This document shows, in pieces, positions 55,175 to 64,000 of a stretch of DNA of 64,000 nucleotides (position 1 is its first letter; each line of letters opens with the position of its first letter). Source of the stretch: Skeletonema tropicum. Taxonomy: Eukaryota > Bacillariophyta > Thalassiosirophyceae > Thalassiosirales > Thalassiosiraceae. The DNA is taken from contig CM074132.1 of assembly GCA_037178625.1 (NCBI GenBank), positions 1,860,001 through 1,924,000 on the forward strand. Direction: 5' to 3'. The notes beneath the pieces were generated by a model. That model saw nothing but the letters and a program-made list of their open reading frames with translations, was not told the DNA's origin and searched no databases. Position numbers and translations under genes: made by a program.

Positions 55175-58100
55175 ATGGATGTGGAGCAGCAGCGACAATC
55201 TCCTGGCCGAAGAGGCATCAACAGAGCAATGCAAGGAGAGAGCGTAAACTTTTCTGACTATCTGAAGGCGCAACGTAACCTCAAAAGCCGAAGATCCTTA
55301 GAGCGGCGTCAAAGTGTCCGCAATCTCAATGTTCCAGCTGTCATTGAGGAAGAAGAAACAGAAGAAGATGCCAACAAAAGCCTCCAGTCCTCTCGTCAAC
55401 TTCATCAAAGCCTCCGGTCCTCTCGTCAACTTCATCATCTAGGGAGTGCGGAGTGGGATGAAATCTTTGATAGTTTGGGTGATATTGACGAAAATGGTCA
55501 ATTCCATGATGCGCATTCTCATATGAAGCCCTTTTATTCCCCTCCTGTCCAGCGTCAAAGATGGGGAGAAGATCAAGTCCTGCCACATGTCAATTGGGGT
55601 GAGTTTATGTAATGTACTTTGTGCTTCGATTGAATTGACTATAATTAGCTCACCACAAAAAACTGCTCTAAAATTCATGTTGTGACATGTTTCTACGTAG
55701 GGGATTTATTCTTCGATCTTTTTTATGTTGGCATGGCTTACAATCTTGGTGTGATGGTCAAGTCATCCATGACTGACGAACATTGGCTACGAGGGATTAT
55801 TTATTTTGTTGGTTTGTTTGGCTCATTGTGGACGTCATGGGAGATCGCCATGCAGTATGAATCTCGATATATGATCATTGACTACTCTCATCGTCTATTT
55901 GAAGTGATACGCTTTCTTTTTATCAGCCTTGCCATTCTCCACATTACTCCAATCGAGTTCATGTCGGACTCGTCTTCAGCGGAATGTCTTACGGTGACAG
56001 TTTCAATCTTTTTGGAATCAGTCATGCATTTGATTCTTAGCAGTGAACTTTACTACAAGGCCAAGGGTGACAGGGAATCTATCAAAAATCATACGATTGA
56101 CAACGTCTTCGCGAGACTATTACCTATGTCGATAGTTTATCTTGTTGCATCAATCATTGCAATAGTCCTTTTTGTACAATCAAGAGCGAACAACGACTCA
56201 AAATATGATGGCCGCCTACTTGCGCCTACAGAGTATTATGGCTCATCACCACCTACACCTATCGTATGGAAATTATCGGATCTACCATTTACCTTACTTG
56301 CTGGATACTATTTGATGAGTTTTATTACCACTGCGTTCGCCAGACTACAACAGTACAAGACTATGGATATACGAAAGCGATTCGTGCCCAGCAATATCGA
56401 TTTTGAGATCCATCGCTATGGAGAGTGGATCTTGCTGATGATTGGGGAGGGCGTACTGTCATTGCTCATTGTTGCAACAACTGAAACAAAAGATTACTAT
56501 ATCATTACCACCATTGGTAAGCTCACATGAATTTATTGATGATGATTTTCGTGCACAAAGTCAGCAGATATTCTCATCAACCACCTTTCCTTGCCTTGTA
56601 GGCGTGCTGACGATGATTTTCATTCAGATATTGACTTTTGAAAGCGCGTAAGTTTACGACTCATCATGTGGAAGTATCTTATCAACTTTTCACCTTCCTC
56701 AGCAGTACTAACATGATCTCTCTTTCCATTTATGCGACAGACCGCATCATTCGGAAGGACACGCATTGTGGAGGAGCTACCTCAGCGGCATGTCCTTTAG
56801 TATGCTCAATCAGCTGTTATCCATGTCGTTGATAATTATGGGACTCTCTTATAAAGGTAGGAACATTATGATAGATGGTGGCATGTACTCCTAACATTTT
56901 ACACATTCTCTCACATTTGTATATATTCACATCATAGTGTTCCTGTTGAATGTATTGAAGGAGGATGAAGACTCAGCTTATGACGAAAAGACTCGTGCGT
57001 TAGGCCCATCATCAGCAGACATCAACAAGAGCGTCGCTGCTGTTTTCTATGCTGGATCCCTTTTCGTTGTTCTTGTATCTCTTCAACTAATAACTTTGAC
57101 GCACACTGGTTTGAAAGAAAACTTCCATAACATGTACCGCATGGATGGAGACTCAAATCGGTTATACTGGCCTGTCGTCGTATTGAATCTCCTAAAATTG
57201 GGGCTGACTCTCTTTGCATTGACACTTTGGGTATGGACAGTTGATCCCGACGTGCTTACAATTTGTGGATTTACGATTGTTCTATCGCTGACAGTTACAA
57301 GGGTACTCAACTTCTTCTTCGTTCACCAGAAAGCTCTGATTGATGAAGCAGCAGCGAGAGTGACAGAAAGATTTTTGTTTGCTGGAACAAGTCGGCAGGA
57401 TGATGACTCCGATGTCACACCTCCACAGCGTAGGAATTCGTTAGATGACTTGACAGGTGGGATCAACGGCAGTTTCGATGGGATCATTGTTGCTGATTTG
57501 AATGGTGTGATTACCACTGTCAACGAGACAGCACGTCAGTTGTTCGGATATGAGACGAAAGAAGAGATTATCGGAAAGAACTTGTCGATTCTATGTGGAG
57601 GAAGTGACGGCAAAAGACACGATGGGTATGTCAAGGCATTTAAGAAAAAGCTTCTTGATGACCCTTCTTGCGTTTCAAACAATAAAGTGCTTGGGAGACA
57701 GCGGATGCTCCATGCCTGCAGAGCTGACGGAACTGAATTTCCATGTGTGATAGGAATCAAGTTAGTCTCAAACAACAAAATGATTGCGTAAGTCGTGTGT
57801 GACTGTTCTTCATCTTCAAAGCATTTCGTAAAATACATCTCACGCATAGGTTGCTGCCTCTGCTGCAGTGGGTACATACGCGATATGACTGGTGTGGTGT
57901 CATCTGAGAAGAAACGAGTATCCGTCGCAATGCGCATAAACGAAGCCATAGATAAAGTATGCGATGATCATGCGTATGATGCAATTATTGCGACTGATCG
58001 CGGTGGGAAGATTCAAAAGGTTAACGCTGTAGCTGTAACTGAGTTTGGTTACGACAGCAAAGATGAGTTGGTTGGAATGAATCTCTCAGTTTTGATGCAC

Positions 58101-58298
58101 GGTGTCATCGACCATCCCGAATTTCTCCTTGATAGCCACGGGAAGCAGAGAGTAGTCATTATCACCCGAAAAGATGAGTCAGAGATGCACTGCATCGTAG
58201 CTACCAGGAATATTAAAGGAACACCGATTGTAGCTAGCTATATCAGAAATCTACTTCCCGTGAGAGGCAGTATTAAGCTTCCTTCCAAAGAAGTTTAG
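55175..58298 (+). CDS. LtrA-like multi-pass membrane protein with two PAS domains
   Basis: Six exons, 55175-55598, 55701-56516, 56602-56647, 56741-56856, 56938-57787 and 57869-58298, join in frame to 893 residues; all introns are GT-AG, 80-102 bp. The cytosolic N-terminus (residues 1-140) is Arg/Ser-rich with a repeated SLQSSRQLHQ. The membrane part begins with WGDLFFDLFYVGMAYNLG, the hallmark of the low-temperature-requirement A (LtrA) family, and has about ten hydrophobic segments to residue about 580, including FEIHRYGEWILLMIGEGVLS. Two PAS domains follow: GSFDGIIVADLNGVITTVNE with LFGYETKEEIIGKNLSIL, and AYDAIIATDRGGKIQKVNAV with EFGYDSKDELVGMNLSVL. LtrA function is poorly known; PAS domains sense redox, light or ligands. 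A membrane-linked sensor is inferred. Confidence 0.87.
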
Positions 58299-58323
58299 AG
58301 ACTTGTAAAGATTAGATATTAAT

Positions 58324-61300
58324 TTATTGAAATTGAATTGCCAGAGAATCTATTATGAGATCGAAGTTGACAAGTCTTTGTTCATGATTCCTGCCACCAT
58401 CAAGTTTGTCACTGACGTAGCTCATGAAATCAGCACTCGCCATTTCGCCCGACACAATTTGGTCCAAGTTATCTCCGTATTCCAAATTAGACTGAATATT
58501 TTCGATCCAACTGACCATACCACTCGCCCAAGTTAATCGTGTTGAGTATTCACCAGAACAAATCTCTTGCGGTCTTTTGCAAAAATCGATGTCTGGGAAC
58601 ATACTCCTCCTCCCCTCCTCTTTGGCTCGAGCCCCGATATAGTAGTTTAGCTTTCCATACATGCAGACTCCGGACACTTGCGCGGAGCCTTAAAGGAGTT
58701 TGTATGAAAGAAGGTTAGCGATAGCAAAGTGGGAGTTGATACAATTTATTTAATACAATTCTTACCCCGTCCCCACCAGCAGCACGACTCAACATTCGTC
58801 CGACCAGCTCGGTTAGAGAATGGTTCATCATTCACTATCTCAAATGTGGTCGCATCAAAATAGCCCATAATGGGGAAATAAGCTTCAAGGCAACAAGATG
58901 AAATGAACTAGTAAGCGCACAGACACACGAGGTATAGCCAGATCAAACCGCTATGCGCACGACTCACCTTTTGGGCCACAAAAGAAAGCAGGGGGATTTT
59001 TGTAGCTAACACTATCAGTGTCAGGAACCGCACTAACCAGCATATTTGGGTCAGGTGCGCATTCCATAAATGATTCACTAACATCACAACGCTCATCTTG
59101 ATAGCTGTGACCAAACTGTCCGCAAGCATTGGAGAGAGGATATTTTCGTGCCGCACCATCAGGCATCAAAAAGTCAACGTTCCTCTCATCGCAATCATCA
59201 TTCTGGAAGCCATTCGTTTTTGCATGGGCAAGAAATGCTGCAATATTAACCATTCCTCGCTTGCGGAGATTTCGATTAGTTGTTCTACCATGGCCAACAT
59301 AAAAGTATTTCCCTTCAACCGCTCCACTTGCCATGTCGAAGAGAACTTCAGCAAATGTACTAGAAGTGAACAATTCTCCTGTAGATCCAGCTGGAAATAC
59401 AGTTGATAGGAAAGTCTGCGAATTTTTTTGGATTTCGGCCACAACCGCATTAATATTTGCTGTCGATGGATAATCGAAAATGTTCGGCGAGGCACTCGGT
59501 GCAGAGGAAGAAGTAGGAGAGACCGTTGGTAACAGCGTCGGCGTGACTGTAATGCGGACGCAAGAGAGCACGAATGAGTGCACATATTGAAGCCAAGCAA
59601 AATGAAATGAATGATCAATTGGATACTTACCTGTCGGAACGACAGTGGGCGAAGCAGATGGCTTTATACTCACAGTCGGCGACGCTGATGGGGCGTTGAA
59701 GACATTTAGTTCATACTTGTTATCAAATACTGCCAATATTTCTAACAATATTTCTATCGAATCTGTTCCAATGTCGCACCTATGACTGCCAGTCTTCATG
59801 ATGCAGTCTACAGCGATGAGCATTTCATTGAATCGGCTATCGGTAAAATCATCCAATGGAACTTCTCTGAGTTTGTCCATGAAGCTCCATCCTCCCTCAT
59901 TGTAGGATTGCACAGCCTTGATCCAATGAAACATCCCAACAACCCATTGCAGCTCGTCGCTGTCCTCGCTGCTGCAAACTGCTTCCGGGTTGGCGCAGAA
60001 ATCGGTATCCGGATAAAGTGACGGACGTCCATCCATTGCCGCTCCCTTGCCGATGGCGTCATTGAGCCGTCCGAAGAAGCAGCGACCGTGGTTGATATGA
60101 CGAAAGATCCCTCTTCCCCACCAGCAACATCCTATTTGTGTTTTGTAATGCAATAGACGGAATGAGTAATCTTCGGAGGCAAGGAATATCACAAAAAAAT
60201 GGCATAATTCAATCGCTCACCTTCGACATTCGTCCTACCGAGCTGATTGGCGAATGCAGTGTCAGTATTTTCCTCCATATTGATAGCATCCCAGAATCCA
60301 GAATAGGGGAGTCGAGATCGTGGTGCACATTGAAACTGCTGTGGTGCTCTGTACCAGCACATTCGAGAGACTCAAGTTGAGCAAGATTGAAAAAATATTT
60401 ACAAAATGGGCCCAAAGAAGAATAGACACTTACCTAGGATCTAAAGCCTTCGTGACCGCCGTAAAAGACATAGAAAGATCAAGAGGACATTCTTTCCCAA
60501 TTTCGTTCTCCTCAGTGCACACCAAATCTTGATAACTAATGCCATATTGGCCGCATGCATTGCTTACGGGGTGTCGCCCATTGACAATCTGAGTATTGTG
60601 TTCATCACATGCATCATCGCGAATAGAATTGACAATCGCCTGTGTGAGGAATAATGCTATGTTGAAAACCCCCANNNNNNNNNNNNNNNNNNNNNNNNNN
60701 NNNNNNNNNNNNNNNNNNNNNNNNNNNNNNNNNNNNNNNNNNNNNNNNNNNNNNNNNNNNNNNNNNNNNNNNNNNNNNNNNNNNNNNNNNNNNNNNNNNN
60801 NNNNNNNNNNNNNNNNNNNNNNNNNNNNNNNNNNNNNNNNNNNNNNNNNNNNNNNNNNNNNNNNNNNNNNNNNNNNNNNNNNNNNNNNNNNNNNNNNNNN
60901 NNNNNNNNNNNNNNNNNNNNNNNNNNNNNNNNNNNNNNNNNNNNNNNNNNNNNNNNNNNNNNNNNNNNNNNNNNNNNNNNNNNNNNNNNNNNNNNNNNNN
61001 NNNNNNNNNNNNNNNNNNNNNNNNNNNNNNNNNNNNNNNNNNNNNNNNNNNNNNNNNNNNNNNNNNNNNNNNNNNNNNNNNNNNNNNNNNNNNNNNNNNN
61101 NNNNNNNNNNNNNNNNNNNNNNNNNNNNNNNNNNNNNNNNNNNNNNNNNNNNNNNNNNNNNNNNNNNNNNNNNNCTTTCATATCAGTCATGACTGCCTCT
61201 TCAATTATATTGGATTGATAGTCTTGTCCAATGTAAAAGTAGTTGTTCTCCACACCGACATCAACCATCAGTCCCATTGCCTTTCTGAAATCAAAATATC

Positions 61301-62843
61301 GATAACGATAACTGTTACCACTCGTCCCATCCACAGGTGACGTAGATTGCATTAGCACATTATCAATTCCTGCTTTGTAAAGATCCAATCGAGCTTCCAT
61401 GGCACGTAATGCAGGACTTTTCACGGGAAGCCCGACGGCCTTTGCGGCAGAGACATAGTTACCTTTGCGAGTTTGAGCCTTGTATACAAAGCTCGGATTG
61501 TCCATGTCACAAGGCGCGTTGGGACATCCCTGATCCAACACACTTCCAATCTCGTCAATGAAGTGATTGCTATTCATATCGATAAAATCTGACTTCTTGA
61601 AATCTTCCAGGAAGTACACGCTTCGTTGGATGTAATTCCAATCTCCATTCTCTCCTCCACTGCCATCACCGTTGTAATGTTGCACTCGATCTACCCAATC
61701 AAATAATGCCAGCATCCATCTCATCTCTTTCGACCGAGGATTGTCCGAGTTGCACACCGCCTGGGGATTAGTACAAAAGTCCACATTGCGATATCGACTT
61801 GATCGTCCATCTCCTTTGGCCTTGGCACCAAAATAGTAATTAAATTTGCCCATAGCACAAGTCCCTTTGCTATGAAGTGCACCTCGTCCCCACCAACAAC
61901 ATCCCTCGACGTCCGTTCGACCGATTGAACTGGGTACTGCCCTCGTTGGACTAATTTGAACCGATCCCCCATTACGAGGATCAAAGTAACCCGTATAGGG
62001 CTCATCAACAGTACGTGGATAACACTGCATAGGAGGTGGAAATGGAATCTTCTGCTGAGTGGTATAATAATGATTCGCCTCAGCCGTCATCTTCATATCT
62101 GCATCGACATCACACGAATAAATCTCTTCACAAAAGATATTATCCGACATGTAACTATTCGAATCCACCCTCCGCTGCCCACATGAATTGCTGATTGGCC
62201 ACGCCCCCTCCGGCCATCTTATCCATGACACATCGGTGGCAATCTTTTCAGTATTCAGTTCATCACATGCATCGTCCCTTATTGCGAGTGTCATACTTTG
62301 TGCTAAAAAAGCTGCCACGTTGGCGAGACCAATGTGCCACCCGTCATCACGACAATTGGCATGTCCCATGAAAAACGTGAGCTTGCGATTATTATTCGGT
62401 ATGTTCAGTTGTCGTGCAACGTCAGGGGGCACAGTCACACCCGTCGTAGCCATGTATTGCAGTGCATTACGAAAATCTGCGTAGGTCCATTGTGTGCTGT
62501 CTCGAGTTTTTGGCCGATTGACATTGACATAAGATTGAAAAATTGTGTTTTGGATGGAGGCCTGGTGAGCATCAAGATGAGAGAGGACACGGTTGATGAC
62601 TTCGGGTGGAGAATTGAGAGGTTTTAGTGGATCATAGGCGGTGCTGATGCAGTTGCTACTATCTTGGAGGGAACGTTGTTCGGATGAATGGTCATCTTCT
62701 ATCAGACTGGGCGCCGCCGTCACAGTCAAATTGGCACTGTAAAAGATGATAAGTGACGCGACCAACAAGATGTACAATTGCACGGCCAAAATCTTCAATT
62801 TCAGCCGTCCCCTCCGTCTGCAGGTGTGATAATTGCCAAACAT
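58324..62843 (-). CDS. Secreted three-module GH19 chitinase-like protein (gap inside)
   Basis: Exons on the reverse strand are 62843-61175 (into the gap), 60674-60434, 60348-60221, 60131-59631, 59546-58968, 58882-58766 and 58688-58324; all later junctions keep frame. A hydrophobic signal or anchor ([17 protein letters not shown]) starts the protein. Each of three modules has an N-terminal part (YTYADFR-like, [34 protein letters not shown]). A GH19-like part follows, with [28 protein letters not shown] and [11 protein letters not shown]. Ser-Pro-Ala linkers (PSASPTV) join modules 2 and 3. GCCWWGRG...NYY resembles the chitinase GRG...NYNYG motif, but I cannot place the catalytic glutamates, so enzyme activity is uncertain. 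The stop lies 25 bp from that of the LtrA gene (tail to tail). Confidence 0.8.
60675..61174. other. Assembly gap, 500 N
   Basis: Exactly 500 unknown bases inside the second module of the chitinase-like gene. The round size suggests a placeholder, so the true missing length is unknown. Coding sequence stops in VMTDMK on one side and resumes with [13 protein letters not shown] on the other. Confidence 0.98.
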
Positions 62844-63214
62844 GCTTGAATGCTATTGCTTGTCCAGGCTTGGTTGTTTTGGTTGCGTTGAATTGAATGA
62901 AACAAGGATCAGTGTGGGGCGGGGCTCAAGTATTTGAAAAGTAGTTTCCTGTGAGAAGTCGTAGCGGCTTTCAGTTCTGAGATGCTCGGCTCTCCTGTTC
63001 TCGCTTTTTTTTCTTCGATCAAAGCTTACAAAGCTGTCAAAGTGCGTCGGTGACACGCAATTCTTCTTCATGCGCATGCCATCTGCAAAGTGCAAGCAAG
63101 CTTCGCACCCGCCCCTGCCTCCAACACACCATCATGAATGATGCACGGAGTTGACAATCCCTTCCACCATAATATTAAAGAATGTAATCCAACGCCAAGA
63201 GCTAATGAAAGATG
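62844..63214. promoter_or_regulatory. Divergent promoter region
   Basis: About 371 bp between the divergent chitinase-like and thioredoxin-like genes. No specific site recognised. Confidence 0.4.
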
Positions 63215-64000
63215 ATGAATCACTTAATGCATGTGGCGCTTGTAGCCATGTGCACCTTGTTGGCGGCGCAAACGGTGGCCTTTTCGCCAGGATCTTCTTC
63301 TCAAAAAGTTGATGTCCCTACACGGCTCAGTTACAGGAATTTTTATGATATCTTGATGGATATGAGCACTACAGAGGCAGCCTCTTCACCGAAGACGGCG
63401 CCAAAGAAGAAGCCACACAAGAGTCGTAATCGTGACAACAAGAGCGTCACGCCCCCCAGACTCTACGACGAAGCAACTTTTACCACATTGGATGTTGATG
63501 CTGATCGCATGCCACTGTCCATTCTTCTCGCGCCGCCTGCAGCACCCTTAACGCAGCTAGCAACAGAGCAAGAACAGCAACAGCAACAGCAGCAGGAGTC
63601 AACACTTAATACGACGACGCCGAGTAAGTCACCTTTTCGTGTGACTTCCACAGCATCTCGAGCCGCCACACGGTCATCTCCAATCACTCAACTATTCAGC
63701 ATACAAGACTACAACAAGCATGTCCTCAATTCATCGCCCAACCAACTGTGCATTATTCGATTCCATGCGCCTTGGTGTCAAGTATGTCGCACCACCAACG
63801 TATCATGGGAGCGTATGGCTTCCAAAATTGTCAAGATGAATTCATCCAACCGAAATGTCAAATTCTTATCAGTGAGTTTAGACGGAAAGAATGAAGAAGT
63901 TGTGGCACTAAAGGACATGCTGGGGATTGAGGGTGTACCACAGGGAATTATCCACCATGCAAGTGACGGAGTATTTGGCCAAAGGGTTAATTTAAATAGA
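63215..64000 (+). CDS. Plastid-type thioredoxin-like protein, 5' part (runs off window end)
   Basis: From the ATG at 63215 the frame is open for 262 codons to the window end. The start MNHLMHVALVAMCTLLAAQ plus TVAF|SPG is a signal peptide with a diatom ASAFAP-like cleavage site, so plastid import is likely. A long linker follows, rich in Lys/Arg and then a Gln run (about residue 130). The thioredoxin fold starts at SIQDYNKHVLNSS; LCIIRFHAPWCQVCRTTNVS carries the CxxC active site (about C188 and C191), and VKFLSVSLDG and GIEGVPQGIIH (cis-Pro) follow. Disulfide exchange in the plastid is inferred. A GTAAGT at about 63624 could be a splice donor, but the open frame continues through it. Confidence 0.83.
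   Translation, partial: MNHLMHVALVAMCTLLAAQTVAFSPGSSSQKVDVPTRLSYRNFYDILMDMSTTEAASSPKTAPKKKPHKSRNRDNKSVTPPRLYDEATFTTLDVDADRMPLSILLAPPAAPLTQLATEQEQQQQQQQESTLNTTTPSKSPFRVTSTASRAATRSSPITQLFSIQDYNKHVLNSSPNQLCIIRFHAPWCQVCRTTNVSWERMASKIVKMNSSNRNVKFLSVSLDGKNEEVVALKDMLGIEGVPQGIIHHASDGVFGQRVNLNR

Noticed and set aside
1..64000. CRISPR arrays, operons, ribosome binding sites
   Set aside because: The window is eukaryotic nuclear DNA with spliced genes; no regularly spaced short repeats or polycistronic layout were seen.

Overview
The window reads as nuclear DNA of a stramenopile alga, most likely a diatom. Genes carry short GT-AG introns (about 80-130 bp, one of 353 bp). Two predicted proteins begin with a signal peptide followed by an ATAF or TVAF cleavage motif, as in diatom plastid presequences. 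The mobile elements (piggyBac-like, Crypton-like with a GCR1_C-type tail, non-LTR retroelement) also fit. There is no prokaryotic operon structure. A run of exactly 500 N at 60675-61174 marks a scaffold gap. The species cannot be fixed from the sequence alone.

Region by region. 1-4072: an open-ended reverse-strand gene, a small membrane protein, a gene-poor stretch and a plastid-type secreted protein. 4165-10185: a compact housekeeping block with the mRNA cap scavenger DcpS, a SET/MYND protein, a METTL21-like methyltransferase and a second MYND protein. 10186-12621: a decayed retroelement fragment, a single 5S rRNA gene and an IMPACT/YigZ-family protein. 13326-15332: a three-exon secreted/membrane protein rich in Asp, Asn and Tyr. 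16721-21630: a piggyBac-like transposon with an intact 974-residue transposase; a 1.36 kb TA-flanked element sits inside its right end. 21917-37014: a myosin gene (motor, IQ, ankyrin repeats, kinase-like domain). Its last 1404 bp are directly duplicated on either side of a decayed non-LTR retroelement, which itself carries a 1.85 kb inverted-repeat transposon. The downstream copy is split by a retroviral-type integrase fragment. 37261-50463: an ankyrin/TRP-like channel, methylmalonate-semialdehyde dehydrogenase, an aminotransferase, a long coiled-coil protein and cyclophilin A. 52024-64000: a broken Crypton, a Cys-rich protein, an LtrA-PAS membrane protein, a three-module GH19 chitinase-like secreted protein (gap inside) and the 5' part of a plastid thioredoxin-like gene.

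Exon structures were rebuilt by hand from GT-AG boundaries and frame continuity. They are strongest for DcpS, cyclophilin, MMSDH, myosin, the LtrA-PAS gene and the piggyBac transposase, where conserved family sequence crosses the junction. The most notable observations are the layered transposon insertions, the 1404 bp duplication around the retroelement, the myosin-ankyrin-kinase-like fusion, and a cyclophilin whose start codon is split by an intron.
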